A stretch of 64,000 nucleotides of DNA from Paenibacillus brevis (GTDB taxonomy: Bacteria > Bacillota > Bacilli > Paenibacillales > Paenibacillaceae): assembly GCF_018919145.1 (NCBI RefSeq), contig NZ_JAHLQJ010000011.1, forward strand, positions 109,933-173,932. The letters run 5' to 3'. The position numbers and the translations under genes were made by a program. The stretch's first letter is position 1; each line of letters starts with the position of its first letter. Shown here piece after piece: positions 52,944-62,576 of the stretch. The notes under the pieces are model-generated. The model saw nothing but the letters and a program-made list of their open reading frames with translations. It searched no databases and was not told the DNA's origin.

Positions 52944-53801
52944 GTGTCAGCACCGGTAATTAACGGCAAGCAAGTATCGGAGGAAATCCGCGGAGGACTC
53001 CGTGGAGAAGTGGAACGTTTGGCGAAACAGGGAATCACGCCGGGGCTGGCGGTTGTGCTGGTAGGCGAAGACCCGGCATCCCAGGTTTATGTACGCAATA
53101 AGGAGAAAGCATGTCAGGATCTCGGCTACTATTCAGAGGTGCATCGACTTCCGGCAAGCACAACGGAAAAGGAATTGCTGGCATTGGTGGACAAGCTGAA
53201 CGGTCAAACTAACATTCACGGCATCCTTGTGCAATTACCGCTTCCGAAGCAGATCAACGAGAAGGCGATTATCGATGCAATTTCGGTGGAAAAGGATGTG
53301 GATGGATTCCATCCGGTCAATGTCGGAAATCTCGTAATAGGAGACGACAGCTTGCTTCCTTGTACTCCTGCAGGCGTTATTGAGTTGATAAAGCGTACAG
53401 GAATTGAAATGGCGGGCAAACATGCTGTGGTCATCGGCCGCAGCAATATCGTTGGCAAGCCGGTATCTCTGTTGCTTCAACGTGAGCATGCCACCGTAAC
53501 AATGTGTCATTCCCGTACCGCCAACATGAAGGAGCTGACCGCCCAAGCAGATATTCTTGTAGTGGCGATCGGAAAGGCCAACTTCGTTGATGCTTCTTAC
53601 GTGAAGCCGGGTGCGGTTGTAATTGATGTCGGCATGAATCGGCTTGACAACGGCAAGCTAGCCGGGGATGTGGATTACGAGAGTGTCAAGGAAGTTTCGG
53701 GACCTATTACCCCGGTACCTGGCGGTGTGGGTCCGATGACCATTACAATGCTGATGCAGAATACATTAATTGCGGCAAAGAGACTGAACGGATTGGCTTA
53801 G
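52944..53801 (+). CDS. folD: Methylenetetrahydrofolate dehydrogenase/cyclohydrolase
   Basis: A 285-residue bifunctional enzyme of one-carbon metabolism, NADP-dependent, cytoplasmic. Landmarks are [18 protein letters not shown] (with Tyr and the catalytic Lys), [42 protein letters not shown] (dinucleotide site) and [17 protein letters not shown] 52944 follows GGGAGAGGA; a TTG frame start at 52923 adds residues not usual for the family. A family-1 miniature repeat lies in its leader. Confidence 0.96.
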   Translation: MSAPVINGKQVSEEIRGGLRGEVERLAKQGITPGLAVVLVGEDPASQVYVRNKEKACQDLGYYSEVHRLPASTTEKELLALVDKLNGQTNIHGILVQLPLPKQINEKAIIDAISVEKDVDGFHPVNVGNLVIGDDSLLPCTPAGVIELIKRTGIEMAGKHAVVIGRSNIVGKPVSLLLQREHATVTMCHSRTANMKELTAQADILVVAIGKANFVDASYVKPGAVVIDVGMNRLDNGKLAGDVDYESVKEVSGPITPVPGGVGPMTITMLMQNTLIAAKRLNGLA

Positions 53802-53896
53802 GCAGCCAAGGAAGGCTAACAGGCCATTGTTAATCCTACTTTTAATCCTACTTGGCTATAATGTCAGCAGAGGGAGCCGTTCGGAAAGGAGTGCCC

Positions 53897-55294
53897 ATGA
53901 TGGAACAACAGCGCGTCTTATCCATTAAGGAATTGAATCGGTATATCCGGATGAAGATGGAGTCCGACCGGCTTCTGTCCGAAGTATGGATTCGCGGTGA
54001 AATATCCAACTTTACGCATCATTCCAGCGGTCATATGTATTTTACGCTGAAGGATGAAGGAAGCCGGATCAAATGCATCATGTTCGCTTCCCATAATCAG
54101 CGGTTGCCCTTTGTTCCGAAGGAAGGCGCAAGAGTGATCGCCAGAGGCAATGTAACGGTCTATGAACGTGACGGCCAGTATCAGTTCTATGCCGTTCATA
54201 TGCAGCCTGACGGGATCGGCAGCCTCTATCTGGCTTATGAGCAGCTTAAGAGCAAGCTGGAGGGAGAAGGGCTGTTTGCGCAGGAGCGTAAACGCCAGTT
54301 GCCGAAGTATCCGCGCGTTATCGGTGTGATTACTTCTCCGACCGGAGCAGCGGTGAGAGACATTCTGACTACGCTGCAGCGCCGTTATCCGCTCGCTGCA
54401 GTGGTACTCTATCCTGTGCTTGTGCAAGGCAAAGGAGCCGCTCCGTCCATCGTACGGGCTATCCAGACGATGAATGAACAGGGCGAGGCCGACGTCCTGA
54501 TCGTCGGGCGCGGCGGCGGCTCGCTGGAGGAACTGTGGGCGTTCAATGAAGAGCAGGTCGCGCGTGCGATCTACCAGTCGGCTATTCCTGTCATCTCGGC
54601 CGTGGGGCACGAGACGGACTTTACGATTGCCGACTTTGTCGCCGACCTGCGTGCTGCTACGCCCACCGCTGCCGCCGAGCTCGCCGTGCCGCACATGGCC
54701 GAGCTGTCGGCCGAGCTGCGCCGGCGCGAGCGCCTGCTGCAGCAGAGCCTGCAGCACCGCGTGACACGGGCGCGCGAGCGGCTGAGCCGGCTGCAAGCCT
54801 CGCCGGCGCTAAAGCAGCCGCAGCGGACGCTGCTCCAGCACGCAGAGCGGCTGGATGTGCTGCGCATGCGGCTCGAGGCCGCTTCGCGGGCGCGGCGGCA
54901 GCTCATTGCAGCCCGGCACGACCGGCTGCATCAGCGCCTGCTGCGCTATCATCCGCAGGAAGCGCTGCTGTATGCAAGACGCCGGCAAAGTGAGGCCGAG
55001 CGTCTGATGAAGCAGGCGATGTCCGCTGTCCTGCGGGACAAGACCAAGCAGCTGGCGTCCGGCATTCGCCAGCTTGATGCGCTGAGCCCGCTCAAAGTGA
55101 TGGCGCGGGGCTACAGCCTGGTCTATGACGAGACAGGGGAACGTCTGATCAAGTCACTGGGAGATGTCGAACCCGGCGACCGGATTACAGTCAAGGTAAC
55201 AGACGGTGAATTGGATTGTCAGGTATGGGGAATGCGAAACGGAAAGGAGAACGATCATGGCGAAGAAGAATCAGCCGGAGCAGGCTCAGCTTGA
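53897..55294 (+). CDS. xseA: Exodeoxyribonuclease VII large subunit
   Basis: A 465-residue nuclease subunit. The N-terminal OB fold (VLSIKELNRYIRMKMESDRL, VWIRGEISNFTHHSSGHMYF) binds single-stranded DNA; the catalytic part has RVIGVITSPTGAAVRDIL, VLIVGRGGGSLEELWAFNEE and SAVGHETDFTIADFVADLRA; a long coiled coil follows and binds XseB. ATG 53897 is 6 nt after GAAAGGAG. The segment from about 54640 to 54950 is strikingly G+C-rich (47 of 60 bases at 54721-54780), encoding an Arg/Leu/Ala-rich coil. The stop overlaps xseB by 38 bp. Confidence 0.96.
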   Translation: MMEQQRVLSIKELNRYIRMKMESDRLLSEVWIRGEISNFTHHSSGHMYFTLKDEGSRIKCIMFASHNQRLPFVPKEGARVIARGNVTVYERDGQYQFYAVHMQPDGIGSLYLAYEQLKSKLEGEGLFAQERKRQLPKYPRVIGVITSPTGAAVRDILTTLQRRYPLAAVVLYPVLVQGKGAAPSIVRAIQTMNEQGEADVLIVGRGGGSLEELWAFNEEQVARAIYQSAIPVISAVGHETDFTIADFVADLRAATPTAAAELAVPHMAELSAELRRRERLLQQSLQHRVTRARERLSRLQASPALKQPQRTLLQHAERLDVLRMRLEAASRARRQLIAARHDRLHQRLLRYHPQEALLYARRRQSEAERLMKQAMSAVLRDKTKQLASGIRQLDALSPLKVMARGYSLVYDETGERLIKSLGDVEPGDRITVKVTDGELDCQVWGMRNGKENDHGEEESAGAGSA

Positions 55295-55538
55295 AGCGGA
55301 GCTGAATTTTGAAGAGGCAATGAATCAGCTTGAGGAGATTGTTAGTCATCTGGAACGTGGAGAGGTTCCGTTGGAGCAAGCGATTGAACTGTTTCAGCAA
55401 GGAATGCAGCTGTCGCAGCTATGCGGACGGAAGCTGAGCCAGGTGGAGCGCAAGATCGAAATGATCGTTGAAGAGGATGGGGAGGCGGTAAAACGGCCGT
55501 TTCATTCGCCTGAAGGAGAGGGGGATTTACTTGGATAA
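55257..55538 (+). CDS. xseB: Exodeoxyribonuclease VII small subunit
   Basis: A 93-residue helical partner of XseA (ELNFEEAMNQLEEIVSHLER, PLEQAIELFQQGMQLSQLCG). It begins inside the end of xseA behind GGAAAGGAGA and overlaps ispA by 8 bp at its end. The tight packing fits one transcript of xseA-xseB-ispA. Confidence 0.95.
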   Translation: MAKKNQPEQAQLEAELNFEEAMNQLEEIVSHLERGEVPLEQAIELFQQGMQLSQLCGRKLSQVERKIEMIVEEDGEAVKRPFHSPEGEGDLLG

Positions 55539-56430
55539 ATCTCCTTTCGACTCCTATCTTCGCGAAATTTCCGATTTGATCAGCTCCAGGCTATCCCGGC
55601 TCATCCCCGAAGGGTGGGACGTTCCGGACAATCTGGTACAATCGATGAATTATTCGTTGATGGCTGGAGGCAAGCGGCTCCGGCCATTACTCGTCATTGC
55701 CGCAGCAGAATCACTGGGCGCAAGCCGTGAAGCGGCTGTCCCGGTTGCCTGTGCTGTGGAAATGGTACATACGTATTCCTTAATCCACGATGATTTGCCT
55801 GCCATGGATAATGATGACTTTCGCAGAGGGAAACCGACGAACCACAAGGTGTTTGGAGAAGCTATGGCGATTCTGGCAGGTGACGGCTTGCTGACGCACG
55901 CCTTTCACTTTGCTGTGGAAGCCGCGCGTTACGGCGTGCCTCCGGAATCCGTGCTGGCGATCGTGGAAGAACTGTCCCGCTACGGAGGCCCGGCTGGTAT
56001 GGTGGGCGGACAGGCAGCGGATATGGAAGGCGAGCAGGGACTTACGGATGCGGCGCATCTTCAATATATTCATGAGCATAAGACAGGAGATTTGATTGTA
56101 TTTTCTGTCAAGGCGGGAGGCAGAGTCGGGGCGGGAGATGCGGCCCAGCTTCAAGCGCTCGAGACCTATGGGCGTGCGATCGGTCTTGCATTCCAGATTC
56201 AGGATGACATCCTTGATCTTACCGGGGATGAAACGAAGCTTGGGAAGAAGACGCAAAGTGATGTGAAGCAGGGGAAGGTGACTTACCCGTACTTCCATGG
56301 TTTGGAGCAGTCTCGTGAAGAGGTCGCCCGATTGACTCGAATTGCGAAGGAAGCTGTTACCGGCGGGAGTATTCCTGATCCGTCACGTTTGGTGCAGATC
56401 GCCGATTACCTGTTGCAAAGGGATCATTGA
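55531..56430 (+). CDS. ispA: Polyprenyl (farnesyl) diphosphate synthase
   Basis: A 299-residue prenyltransferase that condenses isopentenyl diphosphate with dimethylallyl and geranyl diphosphate. The first Asp-rich motif is DDLPAMDNDDFRRGKPT, the second DDILDLTGDETKLGKK; GGKRLRP and GGQAADMEGE also fit. A Tyr-Ser pair (HTYSLIHDD) before the first motif is typical for short-chain (C15) products. TTG 55531 lies within the end of xseB, behind GGAGAGGGGG. Next gene in the same pathway is dxs. Confidence 0.93.
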   Translation: MDKSPFDSYLREISDLISSRLSRLIPEGWDVPDNLVQSMNYSLMAGGKRLRPLLVIAAAESLGASREAAVPVACAVEMVHTYSLIHDDLPAMDNDDFRRGKPTNHKVFGEAMAILAGDGLLTHAFHFAVEAARYGVPPESVLAIVEELSRYGGPAGMVGGQAADMEGEQGLTDAAHLQYIHEHKTGDLIVFSVKAGGRVGAGDAAQLQALETYGRAIGLAFQIQDDILDLTGDETKLGKKTQSDVKQGKVTYPYFHGLEQSREEVARLTRIAKEAVTGGSIPDPSRLVQIADYLLQRDH

Positions 56431-56480
56431 ACAACCAATGACGGGCTCAAACCCGGCTATATCCTGGCGTAATGGGCTAT

Positions 56481-56510
56481 TTCACCAAACCAAGCTCATT
56501 GTGATATAAT
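56481..56510 (+). promoter_or_regulatory. Possible sigma-A promoter of dxs
   Basis: TTCACC (56481-56486), 18 bp, TATAAT (56505-56510). Good -10, poor -35. Confidence 0.45.
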
Positions 56511-56560
56511 AAGGACTATTATTTACTGACGAAATTTACGGAAGAAAGCGGGGAATTCCT

Positions 56561-58462
56561 GTGCTGCTTTCAGAAATTAGAGGGCCTGAAGATATTAAAG
56601 AGCGCTCAATCGAAGAATTGGAGCCGCTTGCGGCAGAGGTACGTCAATTTTTGATTGAGAAGTTATCGGTGACCGGCGGCCATCTGGCATCCAATCTGGG
56701 TGTGGTTGAGCTGACCATCGCTTTGCACTACTGCTACAACAGTCCGCAGGATAAAATCATCTTCGACGTTGGCCACCAGGCTTATGTGCATAAAATTTTG
56801 ACGGGTCGAATGGATCAGTTCGATACCTTGCGCAAACAGAATGGGTTATGCGGCTTTGTTAAGCGATGCGAGAGCGAACACGACGTGTGGGAAGCTGGAC
56901 ACAGCAGCACCTCTTTATCTGCGGCGATGGGGATGGCCCTTGCTCGTGATCTAAAGGGAGAGCAAAATAAGGTCATCGCCGTGATCGGTGACGGAGCGCT
57001 GACCGGAGGGATGGCGTTTGAAGCCCTGAACCATATCGGTCATGAGAAGAAAGACCTGATGGTTATCCTTAATGATAATGAAATGTCGATTGCACCGAAT
57101 GTCGGTGCCATGCATAATTATTTGACCAAGCTTCGTTCTGACCGTAATTACTTGCGAGCCAAGGATGAAGTGGAACAGCTGTTGAAGAAAATTCCAGCGA
57201 TCGGCGGCAAGCTGGCCAAAACGGCTGAGAGGCTGAAGGACAGCTTGAAGTACATGATGGTCTCGGGCGTATTGTTCGAGGAGCTCGGATTCAAATATTT
57301 GGGTCCGATTGATGGTCATGACCTCCCGGGGCTGATCGAAGCATTCCATCAAGCGAACAATGTCAGCGGGCCTGTAATGGTGCATGTGCTGACAACGAAG
57401 GGCAAAGGCTATTCGCCAGCGGAAGCGGATTCCTTCAAATGGCATGGAATCACGCCTTACAAAATTGAATCCGGCCAAGTGCTTAAGGCTGTTGGAAATC
57501 CGATGTATACGGATGTATTCGGCAAAACACTGATTGAGCTGGCTGAGCAGGATTCCCGAATTGTTGCTGTGACTCCGGCAATGCCGGGAGGATCGGGGCT
57601 GTTGAAATTTGCTGAACGGTTTCCGGACCGCATGATCGATGTGGGGATAGCTGAACAGCATGCCGCGACCATGTGCGCCGCTCTTGCAATGGAAGGGATG
57701 AAGCCGGTGTATGCTGTCTACTCCACTTTCATGCAGCGGGCCTATGACCAGATCGTTCATGACATTTGCCGCCACAATGCCAATGTGATGTTTGCGATTG
57801 ATCGAGCCGGCTTTGTGGGGGCGGATGGAGAGACGCATCAGGGCGTATTCGATATCGCATTTATGCGTCATATCCCAAATATCGTTCTGATGATGCCTAA
57901 AGATGAAAATGAGCTGCGCCATATGATGAAGACGGCGCTTGATTATAATGACGGTCCGATTGCTTACCGCTACCCGCGGATTAATGTTCCTGGCGTCGAG
58001 CTGGACACTGAGCTCCGTTCGTTGCCGATTGGCAGCTGGGAGCTGTTGCATGATGCCGAGGGCCCGGTGCTGATCGCTACAGGACCCATGGTGCAGGTTG
58101 CAGAAGAGGCCGCTGAGCTGTTGAAGCGGGATGGTATTCAGGCTGCGGTTGTCAATGCGAGGTTCCTTAAACCGGTTGATGAGAACATGCTGCTGGAGCT
58201 TGCTCATCGAGGACAGCATCTGCTAATTATTGAGGAGGTCTCCATCGCGGGAAGTCTCGGGAGTGCGGTGCTGGAGTTTTATGCGGCGCAGGGGTTATCA
58301 GGATTGGATATCTCATTGATGGGGGTCCCGGATCGATTTATCGAGCATGGCAGTATCAAGGAGCAGCTCAAGGAAGTGGACCTGACCTCAGAGGCGATTG
58401 TTAGAGAAGTCAAACACCATCGCTCCGCCACCCATTCGTTTGGGCTGGCAAACAAGCTGTAA
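56561..58462 (+). CDS. dxs: 1-deoxy-D-xylulose-5-phosphate synthase
   Basis: A 633-residue thiamine-diphosphate enzyme that joins pyruvate and glyceraldehyde 3-phosphate, first step of the methylerythritol phosphate pathway. TPP motif [16 protein letters not shown] with downstream [30 protein letters not shown] and [16 protein letters not shown] with the conserved Glu are visible. GTG 56561 is preceded by GCGGGG. Downstream about 240 bp are filled by a family-1 repeat before tlyA. Confidence 0.96.
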   Translation: MLLSEIRGPEDIKERSIEELEPLAAEVRQFLIEKLSVTGGHLASNLGVVELTIALHYCYNSPQDKIIFDVGHQAYVHKILTGRMDQFDTLRKQNGLCGFVKRCESEHDVWEAGHSSTSLSAAMGMALARDLKGEQNKVIAVIGDGALTGGMAFEALNHIGHEKKDLMVILNDNEMSIAPNVGAMHNYLTKLRSDRNYLRAKDEVEQLLKKIPAIGGKLAKTAERLKDSLKYMMVSGVLFEELGFKYLGPIDGHDLPGLIEAFHQANNVSGPVMVHVLTTKGKGYSPAEADSFKWHGITPYKIESGQVLKAVGNPMYTDVFGKTLIELAEQDSRIVAVTPAMPGGSGLLKFAERFPDRMIDVGIAEQHAATMCAALAMEGMKPVYAVYSTFMQRAYDQIVHDICRHNANVMFAIDRAGFVGADGETHQGVFDIAFMRHIPNIVLMMPKDENELRHMMKTALDYNDGPIAYRYPRINVPGVELDTELRSLPIGSWELLHDAEGPVLIATGPMVQVAEEAAELLKRDGIQAAVVNARFLKPVDENMLLELAHRGQHLLIIEEVSIAGSLGSAVLEFYAAQGLSGLDISLMGVPDRFIEHGSIKEQLKEVDLTSEAIVREVKHHRSATHSFGLANKL

Positions 58463-58485
58463 GATTTATAATTATGAACAATTCT

Positions 58486-58686
58486 TTATGAGTTGAACTA
58501 TAAAAGCTACGTAGAAAGGGCATAAGTGTGAAGTGTACTGAAGAAGCGTAAGCGTTCGCCTTTGTGAGTGGATTTCTACTTTATGTTGGGCTTAATTCAA
58601 TCAAAGAAATCCGCGAACAACAGCGATTGTAAGCACACTTCACACGTTGCCCCTGAACGTAAAACTCAGTAGTTCAACTTATATAG
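58486..58686 (+). repeat. Family-1 repeat, most complete copy (about 200 bp)
   Basis: Ends TTATGAGTTGAACTA (58486-58500) and TAGTTCAACTTATATA (58671-58686) are inverted repeats. Inside, GGGCATAAGTGTGAAGTGT pairs with ACACTTCACACGTTGCCC, and TTCGCCTTTGTGAGTGGATT partly with AAATCCGCGAACAACAGCGA, giving a nearly continuous long hairpin. No coding frame inside. It is the model for the other family-1 copies in this window. Confidence 0.85.
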
Positions 58687-58704
58687 AAAGTCAGGAGAAT
58701 TGCA

Positions 58705-59559
58705 TTGTCGATACCTAAAGAACGAATCGACGTCTTGCTAGTGGAGCAGGGTTTTTTCGAGAGCAGGGAGAAGGCGAAGGCTGCGATTATGGCCGGGCTC
58801 GTCCTCAGCGGCTCGGAACGTATTGAGAAGCCTGGCATGAAGGTACCGCGCGATGTTCCGATTACGGTGAAAGGAGCCGTTCATCCCTATGTCAGCCGCG
58901 GCGGCCTGAAATTGGAAAAGGCTCTGAACCAGTTTGACATTGATCTGACCGGACGCGTGATGCTCGATATTGGCGCATCTACAGGCGGTTTCACGGACTG
59001 TGCGCTGCAGCACGGCGCCAGTTACGTCTATGCGATTGATGTTGGCTACAATCAGCTGGACTGGTCGCTTCGCAATGATCCGCGCGTGAATGTCAAGGAA
59101 AGAATGAATTTCCGTTATGTGACGACAGCGGAATTGGACGGACCTGCACCGGATTTTGCCAGTATTGACGTGTCCTTTATTTCATTAAAAATTATTCTTC
59201 CGCCACTGCTTGAGCTGCTGCAGCGGCCGGCAGATATTGCCGCATTGATCAAGCCGCAGTTTGAAGCAGGACGGGAGAAGGTAGGAAAGTCCGGTGTCGT
59301 CCGCGATCCTAAGGTGCACCAGGAGGTGCTGGAGACGGTTCTGAATGAAACGGTCTCGCTCGGCTTCACCTTGGAAGGACTAACCTTTTCGCCGATTACC
59401 GGCGGAGAGGGAAATATCGAATTTTTGGCCCATTTGCGACTGAACCCGGATACCGATTCTCCTGAGATCAGGCAGGATTATTCCGGATGGATTGCAGAAA
59501 TGTCACGGAAAGCAGTCGAGGAAGCGAATCAGAAATTTCAATCGAACCCGTCGAAATGA
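58705..59559 (+). CDS. tlyA: TlyA-family rRNA 2'-O-methyltransferase/haemolysin-like protein (YqxC)
   Basis: A 284-residue protein with an N-terminal S4 RNA-binding domain (RIDVLLVEQGFFESREKAKA, VSRGGLKLEKALNQF) and an FtsJ-type methyltransferase domain (MLDIGASTGGFTDCALQHGA for SAM, ASIDVSFISLKII, ALIKPQFEAGREKVGKSGVV). In mycobacteria TlyA methylates ribosomal RNA; the B. subtilis member is YqxC, next to dxs as here. TTG 58705 is 7 nt after CAGGAGA. Its stop codon lies within the terminator stem. Confidence 0.92.
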   Translation: MSIPKERIDVLLVEQGFFESREKAKAAIMAGLVLSGSERIEKPGMKVPRDVPITVKGAVHPYVSRGGLKLEKALNQFDIDLTGRVMLDIGASTGGFTDCALQHGASYVYAIDVGYNQLDWSLRNDPRVNVKERMNFRYVTTAELDGPAPDFASIDVSFISLKIILPPLLELLQRPADIAALIKPQFEAGREKVGKSGVVRDPKVHQEVLETVLNETVSLGFTLEGLTFSPITGGEGNIEFLAHLRLNPDTDSPEIRQDYSGWIAEMSRKAVEEANQKFQSNPSK

Positions 59560-59568
59560 CGGGTTTTT
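59545..59568 (+). terminator. Terminator overlapping the tlyA stop codon
   Basis: AACCCGTC (59545-59552), loop GAAAT, GACGGGTT (59558-59565), then TTTT. The stop TGA (59557-59559) lies at the loop-stem boundary. Confidence 0.8.
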
Positions 59569-59681
59569 ACATATTGAAATAAGAACGAATGTTCCCTATA
59601 ATAAGTTTATATCTTTCGTTCATTGTTGTTCAGACAGGAATTAATATCAATTCGTCGAATAATGAACGTGAGGTGATTGAA

Positions 59682-60194
59682 TTGGGGAGCAGCTTTGACG
59701 GCTTTTTAATGGTTCTGATTGCCGCGATCTTAGTGTATATCGGGTACCGCACCTTCCGTACATGGGTACGCCGACCGTTCGGGCTAAAGTCAGGAATCGG
59801 GTTTGAGCTGAATGATCAGATTCTGGAACATCCGGCAGTCGATTTGCTGGAACAGGCCGGCTTTGAAGTGCTCAGCGACAAGCTGAAGATTCCGCTTGCT
59901 TTCCAGGTGGATGACCGGAAGCTGCACAGCAGATTATTTATTGACTATATCGCAGCTAAAGACGGGGAATTCTATTTGGTGAGAACCGCAAGGGAGCGAA
60001 TGCCGGTAGAATGGACAGGAAGCGGGATTCGCAGAGATTTTTTGCCGTTTCTGCTGATGTATCCCGAGTGTGCGGGCGTTCTGTATGTCGATGCGGAACA
60101 GAACCTTTTGAAGGAAATCACCTTAACGACTGACGAAGACGAAGATGTATCCGAACAACAACTAGCCGAAGAAGGCTTATGGAGGACGAAATGA
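59682..60194 (+). CDS. Unrecognised small membrane-anchored protein between tlyA and argR
   Basis: I do not recognise this 170-residue protein. It has one N-terminal membrane segment ([20 protein letters not shown]), a basic stretch ([16 protein letters not shown]) and then a soluble domain with [20 protein letters not shown] and [20 protein letters not shown]. The pattern of alternating beta strands with Asp, Glu and Lys ([15 protein letters not shown]) loosely recalls PD-(D/E)xK-type nuclease cores, but key residues cannot be confirmed. TTG 59682 is 5 nt after AGGTGAT; longer readings to 59589 lack a ribosome site. Its last codons overlap the start of argR by 4 bp (ATGA), so they are translated together. 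In B. subtilis tlyA (yqxC) and argR (ahrC) are adjacent without such a gene. Confidence 0.75.
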   Translation: MGSSFDGFLMVLIAAILVYIGYRTFRTWVRRPFGLKSGIGFELNDQILEHPAVDLLEQAGFEVLSDKLKIPLAFQVDDRKLHSRLFIDYIAAKDGEFYLVRTARERMPVEWTGSGIRRDFLPFLLMYPECAGVLYVDAEQNLLKEITLTTDEDEDVSEQQLAEEGLWRTK

Positions 60195-60640
60195 AGGGTC
60201 AAAGACATATTAAGATTCGCGAGATTATTACGAACCAGGAAATTGAAACACAGGATGAATTGGTCGAGGCGCTTCGCCGTGCCGGCTTTCATGTTACCCA
60301 GGCTACGGTATCGCGGGACATTAAGGAACTGATGCTGATCAAGGTGCCGACGGACAGCGGAACGTACAAGTATTCCCTGCCGACAGCCCAACGCTACAAC
60401 CCTGTCCAGAAGCTGCAGCGCGCTCTGGTGGACAGCTTTGTCGGGATTGATCATACGGGCAACCTGGTTGTGATAAAATGTCTCCCGGGTACGGCTAATT
60501 CCGTAGCAGTATTGCTTGACAACATGGAATGGCCGGATTTGCTAGGCACGATTTGCGGCGATGATACGATCCTGATGATTTGCCGCAGCGAGGACTATAG
60601 CAACTACATTATAGATCAGATCATGGGCTTCATCTCTTAG
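60191..60640 (+). CDS. argR: Arginine repressor ArgR/AhrC
   Basis: A 149-residue regulator, the same length as B. subtilis AhrC. The N-terminal winged helix reads [20 protein letters not shown] and [14 protein letters not shown]; the C-terminal hexamerisation and arginine-binding domain has [20 protein letters not shown] and [14 protein letters not shown] with the Asp-Asp that binds arginine. With arginine bound it represses arginine synthesis and activates its breakdown. ATG 60191 is 5 nt after GGAGG and overlaps the preceding gene. Confidence 0.96.
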   Translation: MKGQRHIKIREIITNQEIETQDELVEALRRAGFHVTQATVSRDIKELMLIKVPTDSGTYKYSLPTAQRYNPVQKLQRALVDSFVGIDHTGNLVVIKCLPGTANSVAVLLDNMEWPDLLGTICGDDTILMICRSEDYSNYIIDQIMGFIS

Positions 60641-60703
60641 GATGCGGCTTTGATTTTATTTTCTATTCATTTTCTCTGCTGTTGAAGGGAGCTGTCGTGT
60701 TCT

Positions 60704-62428
60704 ATGCTAGTCCATTTATCTATCCGGAATTTAGCGGTAGTGGAAGCTGTGGATATTACATTTCATGCCGGATTTCATGTGCTGACCGGTGAGACCGGTG
60801 CAGGTAAATCCATTATTATTGATGCGCTTGGGCTTATTGCGGGCGGGAGGGGTTCTGCCGACTTGATCCGTTATGGATGTGAACGGGCCGAGATTGAAGC
60901 TGCCTTTGATCTGCCATCCGAGCATCGATCCTGGCAGGCGCTTGCGGAATTCGGGATTTCTGCTGACCCGGAGGAATCCTTGATTATTCGGCGGGAAATC
61001 GGTATTCATGGCAAAAGCACGGCAAGGATTAATGGGCAGCTAGTCAATCTGTCGATGCTTCGTGAGGTCGGCGAAGCTCTGATCAATATTCATGGTCAGC
61101 ATGAACATCAGACACTGCTTCGCCCGGAGAGACATCTGGACTTGCTGGATGCTTATGGCGCCGAGCTGATCGGGCTGCGTAAAGCCGAATATCAGGCGGC
61201 TTATGCTGCCTTTATTAAGATTAATAAAGAATGGAACGAGCTTCGGGGGACGAATCAGCAGGCTTTGCAAATGCTCGATTTGTATCGGTTCCAGCTGGAA
61301 GAGATCGCATCCGCAAAATTAAATGCGGGAGAAGATGAATGGTTATCCCAGGAAAAGCTCAAACTATCTCATAGCGAGAAAATGATGGACTCCGTCTCTC
61401 AAGCCTATGATCTATTGTATGGATCGCAAGGACTCGAAGCAGTAGCCAAAGCGATCTCCCGGTTGAATGAGGTGTCATCCTTCGATCGGCCGTCCATGGA
61501 ACCGCTTTTAGAGCAGTTGCAAAGCGCTTATTATCAATTGGAGGATGCCGCGTTCGGTCTTCGTTCATACCGCGAGCAGATCGAATTCAATCCTGAGCGG
61601 CTGGAAGAAGTGGAGGACAGACTGGATCTGATTTCTACCATGCGGAGAAAATATGGGGATTCCATTGAAGGGATCCTTGAATATTACGATAAAATTCGCC
61701 GAGAAACGGATACACTGGAAAATAAGGATGAGCTGTTGGAGAAGCTCCAAGCACAGCGCGAGCAGCTCTTGAAGCAATTATTGAAGGAAGCTGCGGAGCT
61801 CAGTAAGGTACGGCAGCTTAAGGCACAAGAGCTTGCTGAACAGGTCGAATATGAATTGAAGGAACTGCAAATGGGGCGTACCTCCATTCAGGTCAGGCTT
61901 GGACTCCATGAGGACCCTCATGGAGTGGAGTGGGAAGGGCATAAAGTGCGCCCGGGCAAGCAGGGAATCGATACGGCTGAATTTTTGATCTCTCCGAACC
62001 CGGGAGAGCCGCTCAGGCCGCTCAGCAAGATTGCTTCTGGAGGCGAGCTGTCGCGGATTATGCTTGCGCTGAAGAGCATTTTTGCAAGGCATGACGATGT
62101 GCCCGTGCTTATTTTTGATGAGGTTGATACAGGGGTCAGCGGTCGGGCTGCTCAATCCATCGCAGATAAGCTGTATCGGTTGTCCCGCTCTTGTCAGGTA
62201 TTCTCAATTACCCATTTGCCGCAGGTTGCTTGCATGGCGGATGGTCAATACTTGATCGAGAAGGTCGTTGACGGAGAGCGAACGATGACGCGGGTGGAGG
62301 AATTGAATGAGGATGGCAGGGTGCATGAGCTTGCGCGGATGCTTGGAGGAGTCGAGATTACCGAGAAGACGACTCATCATGCCCATGAAATGCTGAACCT
62401 CGCCAAGGCTCAAAAAGAGCTGCTGTAA
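60704..62428 (+). CDS. recN: DNA repair protein RecN
   Basis: A 574-residue SMC-like ATPase acting early in double-strand break repair. Walker A GETGAGKSIIIDALGL is at residues 31-46, INIHGQHEHQTLLRPERHLD follows, then a coiled-coil middle of about 250 residues, and the C-terminal signature KIASGGELSRIMLALKSIFA with Walker B VPVLIFDEVDTGVSG. No LexA (SOS) box is visible in the 63-bp upstream gap. A small terminator follows. Confidence 0.96.
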   Translation: MLVHLSIRNLAVVEAVDITFHAGFHVLTGETGAGKSIIIDALGLIAGGRGSADLIRYGCERAEIEAAFDLPSEHRSWQALAEFGISADPEESLIIRREIGIHGKSTARINGQLVNLSMLREVGEALINIHGQHEHQTLLRPERHLDLLDAYGAELIGLRKAEYQAAYAAFIKINKEWNELRGTNQQALQMLDLYRFQLEEIASAKLNAGEDEWLSQEKLKLSHSEKMMDSVSQAYDLLYGSQGLEAVAKAISRLNEVSSFDRPSMEPLLEQLQSAYYQLEDAAFGLRSYREQIEFNPERLEEVEDRLDLISTMRRKYGDSIEGILEYYDKIRRETDTLENKDELLEKLQAQREQLLKQLLKEAAELSKVRQLKAQELAEQVEYELKELQMGRTSIQVRLGLHEDPHGVEWEGHKVRPGKQGIDTAEFLISPNPGEPLRPLSKIASGGELSRIMLALKSIFARHDDVPVLIFDEVDTGVSGRAAQSIADKLYRLSRSCQVFSITHLPQVACMADGQYLIEKVVDGERTMTRVEELNEDGRVHELARMLGGVEITEKTTHHAHEMLNLAKAQKELL

Positions 62429-62429
62429 T

Positions 62430-62447
62430 GGAAGAGGCTTCCTTTTT
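62430..62447 (+). terminator. Small terminator after recN
   Basis: GGAAG, loop AGG, CTTCC, then TTTTT. Confidence 0.65.
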
Positions 62448-62576
62448 GAAAATGTTTATTTGACTGCGGGAACAATGATTGACAGTAATAAATGACCTGA
62501 CCCGGGGTATCTTATAGGTACGCAATTGGCGACCACTTTTCGTCAAGCGAAAGAAGCCAAGGGAGTGTGACAGCCA

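Noticed and set aside
56951..58219. Long minus-strand frames across dxs, accC and the first sugar isomerase genes
   Set aside because: Shadows of well-supported genes, without domains or ribosome sites.
60641..60703. LexA (SOS) box before recN
   Set aside because: No CGAAC-N4-GTTCG-like sequence in the short gap.
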